Shown in pieces: positions 8,537-14,953 of a stretch of 17,560 nucleotides of DNA. The notes below the pieces were generated by a model. The model searched no databases. It had not been told where the DNA came from and saw only the letters and a list, made by a program, of their open reading frames with translations. This DNA is from Cyclobacteriaceae bacterium (GTDB lineage: Bacteria; Bacteroidota; Bacteroidia; Cytophagales; Cyclobacteriaceae). The translations under genes were made by a program, and so were the position numbers. How positions within the stretch are numbered: the stretch's first letter is position 1; each line of letters begins with the position of its first letter. The DNA is taken from assembly GCA_026994125.1 (NCBI GenBank), contig JALWRJ010000321.1, forward strand, positions 1-17,560, written 5' to 3'.

Positions 8537-9721
8537 TTACTCAAATAGTTGTGCAGGGTTTAGTTCTAAAAAATCTTGCCAGGGTAAGCCCGAGGTGCCT
8601 ATCTGCAATATTTTATGTGGGTTGTATTTGGTGCTAAACGTTTGCATACCTTTGGTAAACTTGGTAAGGCCGCTTTTTACCTCCAGGGCAACAATGGCTT
8701 CGCCCTTTTTAAGCACATAGTCCACCTCTTCGTTTTTATGGCGCCAATAGTACACCTGATAGCGGCCTTTATCGGCCATATTGAGCAAGTGGGCTCCAAT
8801 GGCCGATTCAATTACCTGCCCCCAGGAAACTAATTCCTGCTTAACTTGCTTAAATGTTTTTTCAGAAAGCGCCCCACAAAGTGCGGTGTTTTTTACTTGC
8901 CACTTGGGCGAAGAAGACTTTTTGCGGTGCGATTCGTTATAAAATTTTTGCAGTCCGGCCAACAAGCCTGCGGTGTCTAACAGGTTTAGGTAATGAGCTA
9001 TGGTTACTGTGTTGCCGGCATCTTGTAGCTGGCCAAGCATTTTTGTGAACGATAGTATTTTAGCAGAGTACTGAACTCCCAGTTCAAATACTTGTTTCAT
9101 TAAGGCGGGCTTATGGATGGTGGTAAGCATAAGCACGTCCTTTGAAATAGTGGTTTCAATTAATGCGGATGATACATATTCTTTCCATCTTTTTTCACTT
9201 TTAATAAAGGCCATAGAACCGGGATATCCCCCAAACCAAGCGTATTGATCGTGCGAAATACCAAAGCACTCGTTCATTTCGGTATAGCTCCAATGAGGAA
9301 TTTTTAATAACTCAAATCTACCAGCCAACGATTCGTTGATTCCTTGATGTAGCATTAAGCCGGAGGAGCCTAATAAAATAACTTGTAGGTTTACTTCATT
9401 AAAGCTGTCATTGTCCCATAATTGTTTTACCGTTTCACTCCAATTGTTTATTTTTTGTATCTCATCAATAATGAGCAGGTGTGTTGTAGAGCCTGAGGTT
9501 TTTAGCTTAATTCTGGCTACTTCCCATTGTTGTATCACCCAGGTGGGTGTGGCATTGCCAGTAGCAATTACATACGTATAGGGCATATTAATTTCGTTGC
9601 CCAGTTGTTTTACAATAGTTGTTTTGCCTACCTGGCGGGGGCCTGTAAGTACCTGAATAAACCGTTTGTTTTGTTTTATACGTTCGGTTAAAACGTTTAA
9701 TTGTTTGCGTTTGTATTGCAT
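8537..9721 (-). CDS. AAA ATPase with DUF4143-type C-terminal region
   Basis: This 394-residue protein has an N-terminal AAA fold: Walker A GPRQVGKTT at residues 27-35, Walker B LLIIDE at 82-87, a sensor-like VILLGSS at 114-120, and SLAGRFELLKI with a possible arginine finger at R135. A winged-helix-like middle (about 205-265) and a DUF4143-type tail follow. The tail contains GQVIESAIGAHLL and a D334 / E347-V-K349 arrangement resembling PD-(D/E)xK nuclease-fold residues. This large prokaryotic family is widespread and often scattered singly; its function is poorly known, and a DNA-linked or defence/mobile role is often suspected. It stands alone between two unrelated operons and has a 22-bp repeat array upstream. 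Nuclease activity is an inference from residue pattern only. The length is typical and the gene looks intact. Confidence 0.9.
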   Translation of the reverse strand: MQYKRKQLNVLTERIKQNKRFIQVLTGPRQVGKTTIVKQLGNEINMPYTYVIATGNATPTWVIQQWEVARIKLKTSGSTTHLLIIDEIQKINNWSETVKQLWDNDSFNEVNLQVILLGSSGLMLHQGINESLAGRFELLKIPHWSYTEMNECFGISHDQYAWFGGYPGSMAFIKSEKRWKEYVSSALIETTISKDVLMLTTIHKPALMKQVFELGVQYSAKILSFTKMLGQLQDAGNTVTIAHYLNLLDTAGLLAGLQKFYNESHRKKSSSPKWQVKNTALCGALSEKTFKQVKQELVSWGQVIESAIGAHLLNMADKGRYQVYYWRHKNEEVDYVLKKGEAIVALEVKSGLTKFTKGMQTFSTKYNPHKILQIGTSGLPWQDFLELNPAQLFE

Positions 9722-9923
9722 GTTTAGAAATAATTGCCTTGTAAAAATAATTAAAATACCATTAATTACCTTGCAAATTGAGTAAAAATACTTTCTTTAT
9801 TGAGTAAAAATACTATATATATTGAGTAAAAATACTATATATATTGAGTAAAAATACTATATATATTGAGTAAAAAGTTTTAGATATGACCTTATATTTT
9901 ATAATAGATATTTTTCGGTTTGA
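9722..9923. other. AT-rich intergenic region between AAA ATPase and paaD
   Basis: This 202-bp stretch separates the start of the AAA ATPase gene from the stop of paaD. It holds the 22-bp repeat array and probably the ATPase promoter. I found no clean TTG / TAnnTTTG pair for that gene, and I see no small ORF or RNA gene here. Confidence 0.6.
9777..9876. repeat. 22-bp direct-repeat array upstream of the AAA ATPase gene
   Basis: Units start at 9777, 9799, 9821 and 9843, each 22 bp, followed by a 12-bp remnant at 9865-9876. The shared core is ATTGAGTAAAAATACT. The three central units are identical, with tail ATATAT. The gene-proximal unit has a diverged tail (TTCTTT), and the distal remnant stops matching after ATTGAGTAAAAA. 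Within each core, AGTA and TACT form an inverted repeat around AAAA. The array lies 56-155 bp upstream of the - strand ATG, so it could hold operators for that gene. No spacer-like variation is present, so it is not CRISPR. Confidence 0.9.
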
Positions 9924-9931
9924 TTAAACCG
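9916..9931 (-). other. Small hairpin overlapping the paaD stop codon
   Basis: CGGTTT (9916-9921) and AAACCG (9926-9931) form a 6-bp stem around GATT, and the paaD stop codon (9924-9926) lies within it. On the transcribed - strand it is followed by A residues rather than a T-run, so it is not a canonical intrinsic terminator. It may protect or stall the 3' end of the paa transcript. Confidence 0.35.
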
Positions 9932-10415
9932 GCTTAAATTGTTCAAAAGCTTGCTTACATGTATTGCAATAGTGCATGGCACGGCAAAGGGTAGGGCCAA
10001 AGGGGGTTTGCATTTGGGTATCGGTGCTATGGCAGTAGGGGCAGGGGGTTTGTTCTAAAATATCAATATCAACAATTACTTCATAGGTAGGAGGTGGCGC
10101 CAATCCAAACGTTTTAAGTGCTTGTCTGCCTTTTTTAGTGATATTATTCGAACTCCAGGGAGTTTTAAAGTTTACGTCAACCTGTACCTTTTTTACTCCT
10201 TTTTGCTGTAATGTTTTTTTTACATCATTTACCATATAGTCCATGGCCGGGCACCCCACAAAGGTAGGCGTCATTTGTACCTTAACAGATTGGTTATCAA
10301 TAATTTTAACCTCAGTAATTACGCCTAAATCAATCAACGATACCACCGGTATTTCAGGGTCTTTTACTTCATTTAACCACTCCAAGATGGTTTTTTTTAC
10401 TAGAGGAGGCTTCAT
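9924..10415 (-). CDS. paaD: Phenylacetyl-CoA epoxidase assembly protein PaaD
   Basis: This 163-residue protein has an N-terminal MIP18/DUF59-type domain (DPEIPVVSLIDLGVI at 19-33, MTPTFVGCPAMDYM at 48-61) and a C-terminal zinc-ribbon-like tail with CPYC at 125-128 and CNTC at 150-153, plus C144. This is the layout of PaaD (PaaJ in older naming), which is thought to help mature the iron centre or Fe-S partner of the PaaABC(E) epoxidase in the cytoplasm. The length is close to that of the E. coli protein. It is the last gene of the operon, starting 16 bp after paaC. The usual next gene, the reductase paaE, does not follow; an unrelated region begins instead. Confidence 0.93.
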   Translation of the reverse strand: MKPPLVKKTILEWLNEVKDPEIPVVSLIDLGVITEVKIIDNQSVKVQMTPTFVGCPAMDYMVNDVKKTLQQKGVKKVQVDVNFKTPWSSNNITKKGRQALKTFGLAPPPTYEVIVDIDILEQTPCPYCHSTDTQMQTPFGPTLCRAMHYCNTCKQAFEQFKPV

Positions 10416-10431
10416 GATGGGTATTGCTAAC

Positions 10432-11187
10432 TTACCATTCTGTAGTGGGGTCGGTGCTTATAACTTCTCCCATTTCGTCCAATAAAGGTTGCAGGTGCTC
10501 GGTGTGTTGGCCATACCTACCACCAAAATGAGGCGATTCTTTGGCCAAATCGGGTAGGATCAACTGTGTTTTGCCCAGTACATCGGTTATATGTTCAATC
10601 CATCGTTCGCGTAATTTTATTTCTCCTTCAAATATACCTTCGTCAATAAGGGCTTCTTCAAATTTCGATTCTTCAAAAATGCCCAATGCATAGGTCATTG
10701 AATTCTCCAATGATTTCTGTAGTCTTTCAATGCTTTCATCCGTACCATTGCCTAATTTTTTTATCCAGCTATCGGCATGCATTACGTGGTATCTGCATTC
10801 TCCCTTTAACTTAACAGCCAGTTCTTGTAATGGCTGGTACGATGAATTTTGCAACATTTCGAACCGGTAGTAATCGGCTGTATCAAATAAAAAATGCCTT
10901 ACCAGGCTAAAATCATATTCGCCAATGGGCAACTCTACGTATTGTGCATTATGAAAATGAGTGGCTGTTCTTAAAAAGGCAACTGTGTCCGGGTCGTCCT
11001 CGCCCAGTGCATGTAAAAGTTTGTATAAGGCCAGGCTTTGCCCAACTTTGTCTTGCGCCATAGAGGCAAAGGCAATATCTTCCTCAAGCAGAGGCCCCAT
11101 GCCAATCCATTCGGAGTTACGGTGGCCAATAATTAATTGGTCATCGGCCATTTTATAGAGTAAATCTTTTAGTGCTGTGGTGTTCAT
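10432..11187 (-). CDS. paaC: 1,2-phenylacetyl-CoA epoxidase subunit PaaC
   Basis: This 251-residue protein is the structural (non-catalytic) ferritin-like subunit that pairs with PaaA in the epoxidase. The opening helix contains LLYKMADDQLIIGHRNSEWIGMGPLLEEDIAFASMAQDKVGQ (residues 9-50), matching the family pattern LGHR-SEW-G-P-LEEDIA. Later motifs include YRFEMLQNSSYQ and CRYHVMHADSWIKKLGNGTDES. As expected, it lacks the full set of carboxylate/histidine ligands seen in PaaA. The ATG is one base after the paaB stop, implying translational coupling. The length matches the family. Confidence 0.95.
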   Translation of the reverse strand: MNTTALKDLLYKMADDQLIIGHRNSEWIGMGPLLEEDIAFASMAQDKVGQSLALYKLLHALGEDDPDTVAFLRTATHFHNAQYVELPIGEYDFSLVRHFLFDTADYYRFEMLQNSSYQPLQELAVKLKGECRYHVMHADSWIKKLGNGTDESIERLQKSLENSMTYALGIFEESKFEEALIDEGIFEGEIKLRERWIEHITDVLGKTQLILPDLAKESPHFGGRYGQHTEHLQPLLDEMGEVISTDPTTEW

Positions 11188-11188
11188 C

Positions 11189-11797
11189 TTAGTTTTTTTT
11201 AGTGGCTAAAAAGGCATCTATTTTAGCTTGTCCTTTATAATCTATAGCTTCTCTAAATGTTTTTTCGGGAAGGGTAGTCCAAATTTCCCTGTCTTCATCG
11301 GTCGATTCGTAAAAGTCTGCCGCCTTGGCCACCCACATATTTAGTACGGGTTTGCCTGTATCGAGGGTAGCTTTAGCCCGCTGCATGGCGTGGTTAGCGT
11401 TGTTTGCTTTTACAGTACCTGCATATTTGTGTTGTTTACCTCTTTTCAACATAAAAAACACTTTGTAGCTCTCGCTGCCTTCCTCCTGGCTGGCATCAAT
11501 CGCATCAAAAACACTTTGCTTGTTATCCAGGTAGTTGGAAACAACAATGCAAGAAGTTTCAATAGTCCAGATGCCGGCACATTGCTGCCTGCGGCTAAAC
11601 TGCTCCTTAGCAAAAATAAAGGCCATTTCTTTATCAGGAGCATGCACAATGCCTTCGTGTTGATATTTTCCTCCTTCTCTTAATAGTACAAAAACTTCGT
11701 AGGTTGGTAATTGATCTAAGCGTTGTGTTGGCCCATGATGTTCGGCTTTAAACACATCAAGTCGTTTAAATCTAGGGTCGAGTATTTCTTTTATCAT
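11189..11797 (-). CDS. paaB: Phenylacetyl-CoA epoxidase subunit PaaB, apparently double-domain
   Basis: PaaB is a small cytoplasmic subunit that bridges PaaAC in the epoxidase. E. coli PaaB is about 95 residues; this protein has 202. Two PaaB-like halves are visible. One starts at Y33 (YEVFVLLREGGK, EGIVHAPDKEMA, AKEQFSRRQ, GIWTIETSCIV), and the other at Y111 (YKVFFMLKRGKQ, AGTVKANNANHA, AKATLD, NMWVAKAADFY). They line up without gaps over about 56 residues, sharing Y-VF, G-V-A, AK and W positions. The first half is closer to classical PaaB. The gene sits 6 bp after paaA and 1 bp before paaC. The assignment is strong from context and motifs; the duplication is read by eye. Confidence 0.92.
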   Translation of the reverse strand: MIKEILDPRFKRLDVFKAEHHGPTQRLDQLPTYEVFVLLREGGKYQHEGIVHAPDKEMAFIFAKEQFSRRQQCAGIWTIETSCIVVSNYLDNKQSVFDAIDASQEEGSESYKVFFMLKRGKQHKYAGTVKANNANHAMQRAKATLDTGKPVLNMWVAKAADFYESTDEDREIWTTLPEKTFREAIDYKGQAKIDAFLATKKN

Positions 11798-11803
11798 GGC
11801 AAT

Positions 11804-12790
11804 TTAGGCTAGGGGTTGAACATATTGAACTTCATTTCCAAGAATAGCCCTTCGCACCCATCGTCCTCGTGCTTCGGCTGTTTTACGAACGGCTATGCGT
11901 TCTTTGTTGCAGGGGCCATCTCCATTTATAACTCGTTTAAATTCTTCCCAATCGGGTTCGGTATATTCCCATTTACCTGTTTCTTCGTTTTTTCTAAGGT
12001 TTTCATCAGGAATGGTTAACCCTAATTCCCAAATTTTAGGCACGTACATATCAAGCCATTGTTGGCGGGTGTCATCGTTCGAAAGCATTTTAACTTTCCA
12101 TTTCATTAAAATTTCGGTATGTGCCGATATTTTGTCGGGAGGGCCAAAAAAGTGTTGCATGGGAGCCCACCATCTGTTGAGTGCTTCTTGCATCATTTGG
12201 CGTTGAGCCGGAGTGCCGGTGGCCAGGTGAATAACACAGTGGTGTCCAAATTTTAAGTGGAACGATTCTTCAATACAAATACGCTCCAATGCCCTGCTGT
12301 AAGGGCCGTAACTGCCCCTTGAATTGGCCACTTGGTTAACAATAGCACCGGCATCTACCAACCACGAAATAAAAGCCGAATCGGCCCAGGTATAAGCGGG
12401 GTAATTAAAAATATTGGAGTATTTTGATTTACCGCTCAACAAGTCGTCAATCATGGCTTCGCGTGGCTTACCTAAAGTTTCGGCTGCGCTGTACAGCAAT
12501 TGAGCATGGCCTACTTCGTCTTGTACTTTGGCCATTAGGGCTAATTTTCGTTTAAAACCCGGAGCGCGAGTTATCCAGGTGCCTTCGGGTAAGGCACCAA
12601 TAATTTCGCTATGGGCATGTTGCTCAATCATTCTTATAAGCTGCCTTCGGTATAAATCCGGCATCCAATCGGTAGGTTCAATTTTCTCGCCTCGCTCAAT
12701 TCGGGCTTCAAATTCGGCTAATAGCACCGGGTCTTCTTCGTGGGGTGCTTTTGCTTTAATTTTTTCAAATGTGTTTCCTCCTCCGTACAT
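11804..12790 (-). CDS. paaA: 1,2-phenylacetyl-CoA epoxidase catalytic subunit PaaA
   Basis: This is the di-iron oxygenase subunit that epoxidises the aromatic ring of phenylacetyl-CoA, a key step of aerobic hybrid phenylacetate catabolism. The 328 residues are slightly longer than E. coli PaaA (about 309). Two E-x-x-H iron-ligand motifs are visible: [10 protein letters not shown] (E92, H95) and [10 protein letters not shown] (E175, H178). [29 protein letters not shown] (residues 42-70) is also typical of the subunit, as is the arginine-rich tail with [14 protein letters not shown]. It is the first structural gene, 18 bp after the TetR gene. The chosen ATG begins [10 protein letters not shown]; no other start fits better. 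Confidence 0.96.
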   Translation of the reverse strand: MYGGGNTFEKIKAKAPHEEDPVLLAEFEARIERGEKIEPTDWMPDLYRRQLIRMIEQHAHSEIIGALPEGTWITRAPGFKRKLALMAKVQDEVGHAQLLYSAAETLGKPREAMIDDLLSGKSKYSNIFNYPAYTWADSAFISWLVDAGAIVNQVANSRGSYGPYSRALERICIEESFHLKFGHHCVIHLATGTPAQRQMMQEALNRWWAPMQHFFGPPDKISAHTEILMKWKVKMLSNDDTRQQWLDMYVPKIWELGLTIPDENLRKNEETGKWEYTEPDWEEFKRVINGDGPCNKERIAVRKTAEARGRWVRRAILGNEVQYVQPLA

Positions 12791-12808
12791 AGTAGTGGTT
12801 TTTATATG

Positions 12809-13381
12809 TTATTTTAATAGGCCTTTTATAAAAATATCGGCAAAGGCAGTATTTAATTCGTTAGGGGGTAAGGTGTAATTACGCCATTTTTGAATGCCAT
12901 TAAGCGAGCTTAACATGGCCATAACGGCAAACGAAACACTAGGTACCTCAAATAGTCCTTCATTTACCCCTTGTTCTATAATAGACTTAAACGTATTTTC
13001 GTATTGGCGCTGCATAGCTATAAATTCCGATAAGGCGGGCTCGGATAAGTGCCGCCATTCGTTCCAAAATACAGCTGAAGCTGCAACATCGCCTGTAATT
13101 ATATCTACGTGTGCTACAACTGTCTTTCTAAATTTTTCAATAATAGAGTCGTTTGCATTAAGCACTTCATTAATACTGGTTAAAAACTCGTTAGCCATTC
13201 TAAAACAAATGGAATGCAATATTTCTTCTTTCGAATTTATGTGCGAGTAGATACTAGCTGCTTCGATGCCCACCGAAGCGGCTATGTCGCGCATAGATGT
13301 GGCACTGTATCCTTTGGTTTTAAACAAATTGGTGGCTACTTGCTCAATTTGCTTTTTGCGTGGTTTTACAGCCGTTGTCAT
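12809..13381 (-). CDS. TetR-family regulator, probable PaaR-type repressor of the paa operon
   Basis: This 190-residue protein has an N-terminal TetR helix-turn-helix (residues 10-56): IEQVATNLFKTKGYSATSMRDIAASVGI, then IYSHINSKEEIL. The C-terminal two thirds form the ligand and dimer domain, which is not identifiable by motif. The gene leads the paaABCD operon, and its promoter carries a palindrome close to the PaaR operator. It therefore most likely represses itself and the paa genes and is released by phenylacetyl-CoA, the effector known for PaaR. The effector here is inferred. The ATG sits only 4 nt past the -7 element, so the mRNA may be leaderless; no alternative start exists before the HTH. 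Confidence 0.88.
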   Translation of the reverse strand: MTTAVKPRKKQIEQVATNLFKTKGYSATSMRDIAASVGIEAASIYSHINSKEEILHSICFRMANEFLTSINEVLNANDSIIEKFRKTVVAHVDIITGDVAASAVFWNEWRHLSEPALSEFIAMQRQYENTFKSIIEQGVNEGLFEVPSVSFAVMAMLSSLNGIQKWRNYTLPPNELNTAFADIFIKGLLK

Positions 13382-13385
13382 TTTA

Positions 13386-13416
13386 CAAATATATACAACC
13401 TAACGTTTGTTAGCAA
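13386..13416 (-). promoter_or_regulatory. Promoter of the tetR-paaABCD operon
   Basis: On the - strand, TTG (13416-13414) and TATATTTG (13393-13386) are separated by exactly 20 bp. This is a perfect match to the Bacteroidota housekeeping promoter TTG-N19-21-TAnnTTTG. The start codon lies 4 nt downstream, which places the predicted transcript start at or next to the ATG. Confidence 0.85.
13400..13413. promoter_or_regulatory. PaaR-like TetR operator palindrome
   Basis: CTAACGTTTGTTAG is an inverted repeat (CTAAC / GTTAG around GTTT). The consensus I recall for Thermus PaaR is CNAACGNNCGTTNG, and this site differs at one constrained base (T for C at position 9). It fills most of the spacer between the -33 and -7 elements, the classic place for steric repression. 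Confidence 0.8.
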
Positions 13417-13447
13417 CTTCTTTTTAGGGTTCTTATACGCTTTGGGC

Positions 13448-13455
13448 TACATTTG
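13448..13455 (+). promoter_or_regulatory. Candidate -7 element for the divergent membrane protein gene
   Basis: TACATTTG matches TAnnTTTG exactly and lies 11 bp before the ATG at 13467. The -33 position (about 13425) reads TAG rather than TTG, so the upstream half is weak. Confidence 0.5.
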
Positions 13456-13466
13456 TAAAAAAAAGT

Positions 13467-13946
13467 ATGTACGGTAGTCCGAATGATTTTTTAAACCACA
13501 TTAACAAATGGTTTAATGGTTTAATTGCCTTGCCATTGCTCTTAGGTGCCTGGGGGTATTTAGAGGTATATTCAGGTAAAATTTCTGCTATTTTGGTTTT
13601 ACCGGATATTATGAACTACGCTATTTTAGTTTTGATAGTAATTACAACTTTGGTATTTATCTGGTTATATAAAAAAAAGATAGGGCAGGAATTAGGAGTA
13701 GGTACGTTGGAAAATAAACTGGAACTGTACTTTGCATTTTCTAAAACTTTTTACGTACAAATGTTTGCTGTATCGGCACTAAGTGTCGCCTTCCTTTTTT
13801 TGAATGCCGATACAGCCTTTGCAGGAGTTTATGCCTTCCAATTATTTACACTATCTGTTTTCCGTCCTTCATTGCTTTCGGTAGCCAATAAGTTAGGATT
13901 GAAAGGCCAGGAACGAACCAGGTTTTTAACTAAAAACAGTTTTTAG
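13467..13946 (+). CDS. Unrecognised four-helix integral membrane protein
   Basis: I do not recognise this 159-residue protein. Four hydrophobic helices are visible at about residues 17-33, 49-68, 96-113 and 117-134. A basic loop (WLYKKKIGQELGVGTLENKLELYFAFSK) lies between the second and third, and the tail is basic (KLGLKGQERTRFLTKNSF), suggesting both ends and that loop are cytoplasmic. It is transcribed divergently from the tetR-paa operon across an 85-bp region, with a good -7 element just upstream. The PaaR-like operator is about 54 bp from its start, so co-regulation is possible but not shown. The gene looks intact and has codon use like its neighbours. Confidence 0.75.
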   Translation: MYGSPNDFLNHINKWFNGLIALPLLLGAWGYLEVYSGKISAILVLPDIMNYAILVLIVITTLVFIWLYKKKIGQELGVGTLENKLELYFAFSKTFYVQMFAVSALSVAFLFLNADTAFAGVYAFQLFTLSVFRPSLLSVANKLGLKGQERTRFLTKNSF

Positions 13947-13974
13947 TCCTTATAACTTTAGTATGTTCAATATG

Positions 13975-14169
13975 CTAATCAAATCCTTTACGGTAATTCC
14001 TTAAATTAACGGCAAATAAAAATACCGACATGGCACTAATAATAAGTAATGGGTATGAAAACGGAATGGAGGTATCGAAATATTCGATGACAGTATAAGG
14101 CAATACAATTACCATTAATAGGGTAGAGGCGATTAATCCCAGGAGTTTATATTGATTTATATTAATCAT
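13975..14169 (-). CDS. Small two-helix membrane protein, unrecognised
   Basis: This 64-residue protein has two hydrophobic segments, at about residues 8-27 (LLGLIASTLLMVIVLPYTVI) and 37-55 (FSYPLLIISAMSVFLFAVN), and a basic end (LRNYRKGFD). Its ATG abuts the TAA of the upstream 242-residue gene with no bases between, so translation is probably coupled. That coupling, plus a clean membrane topology, supports a real gene. No function is assigned. Confidence 0.6.
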   Translation of the reverse strand: MININQYKLLGLIASTLLMVIVLPYTVIEYFDTSIPFSYPLLIISAMSVFLFAVNLRNYRKGFD

Positions 14170-14898
14170 TTATTCAAGTAATGAGTTATAGTAGATGATT
14201 AATTTTATCAAGTCCTCTTTTCGTTTAATTTTTAACTTGTTGATTTTTATATATTGTTTTAACTTTCTGTATATATCGTTATTGAGGCTAATTAATTTAA
14301 TTCCTTCATTATTGGTGTCAAATTGTGAAATGGGTTGCTTATTTATTGCAAAATACCATTTTGTTTCTACCTGACTAAACTTGGCCGGGCTTGCTTCTGA
14401 ATATGGCATTGTTTGCGGAGGCCTGGCACTAATGAACTGAACATGTTTAGAACTAAATAAGCTTACCTTGTCTTTAATAAGCTCAATTAAATATCCTTTA
14501 ATAAATTGGTTGTCATCGATATATTTCGTGTAGATAAATGTAATATCTCCAATGATTATATAATCTAATTCACTTTTGTTATAAACAGTATATAGCTTTT
14601 CGTTTTTTAGAAATTCAATTTCATCTGCATACATATCATATCGCATATAGCTAATAATTGAATCACCATTTAAAAGTCTGATTTTTCCTATGGTTAGGCT
14701 ATCATTTAAATAAGGCGAACCTTTTATGTAACTATATTTAATGTCTGTTGCAGAGTTTCTATACTCTCGATTATAAATTACTCGAGATGTATTATCAGAT
14801 CCATTCTTTAAATTAACACGTTGTTCTATTTGTCCTAAAGAGAGCAGGGGGATGAGAGTAAGAAAGTAGGGTAAGATTGATTTTTTATTTTTTGTCAT
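14170..14898 (-). CDS. Hypothetical secreted protein, unrecognised
   Basis: This 242-residue protein has an N-terminal signal peptide (KNKK, then ILPYFLTLIPLLSLG, cleavage before Q). The mature part is rich in Lys, Ile, Asn and Tyr and appears to be mixed alpha/beta (INGDSIISYMRYDMYADEIEF-like strands, then KLKQYIKINKLKIKRKEDLIKLIIYY helices at the end). It has no cysteines and no T9SS sorting domain, so it should stay in the periplasm or attach to a membrane partner, possibly the coupled 64-residue protein downstream. The DNA is visibly more AT-rich than its neighbours, which may reflect recent acquisition or weak constraint. No family is recognised. Confidence 0.72.
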   Translation of the reverse strand: MTKNKKSILPYFLTLIPLLSLGQIEQRVNLKNGSDNTSRVIYNREYRNSATDIKYSYIKGSPYLNDSLTIGKIRLLNGDSIISYMRYDMYADEIEFLKNEKLYTVYNKSELDYIIIGDITFIYTKYIDDNQFIKGYLIELIKDKVSLFSSKHVQFISARPPQTMPYSEASPAKFSQVETKWYFAINKQPISQFDTNNEGIKLISLNNDIYRKLKQYIKINKLKIKRKEDLIKLIIYYNSLLE

Positions 14899-14953
14899 AG
14901 CTTCTGATTCTTTACTTGATTTTACGCATTAATAAAATTGCTTATGATAAGAT

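Noticed and set aside
9777..9876. CRISPR array
   Set aside because: Units are contiguous 22-bp direct repeats with near-identical tails and no unique spacers, and no cas genes are nearby.
9916..9931. Intrinsic terminator of the paa operon
   Set aside because: The stem is real, but on the transcribed strand it is followed by A residues rather than T; kept only as a hairpin of uncertain role.
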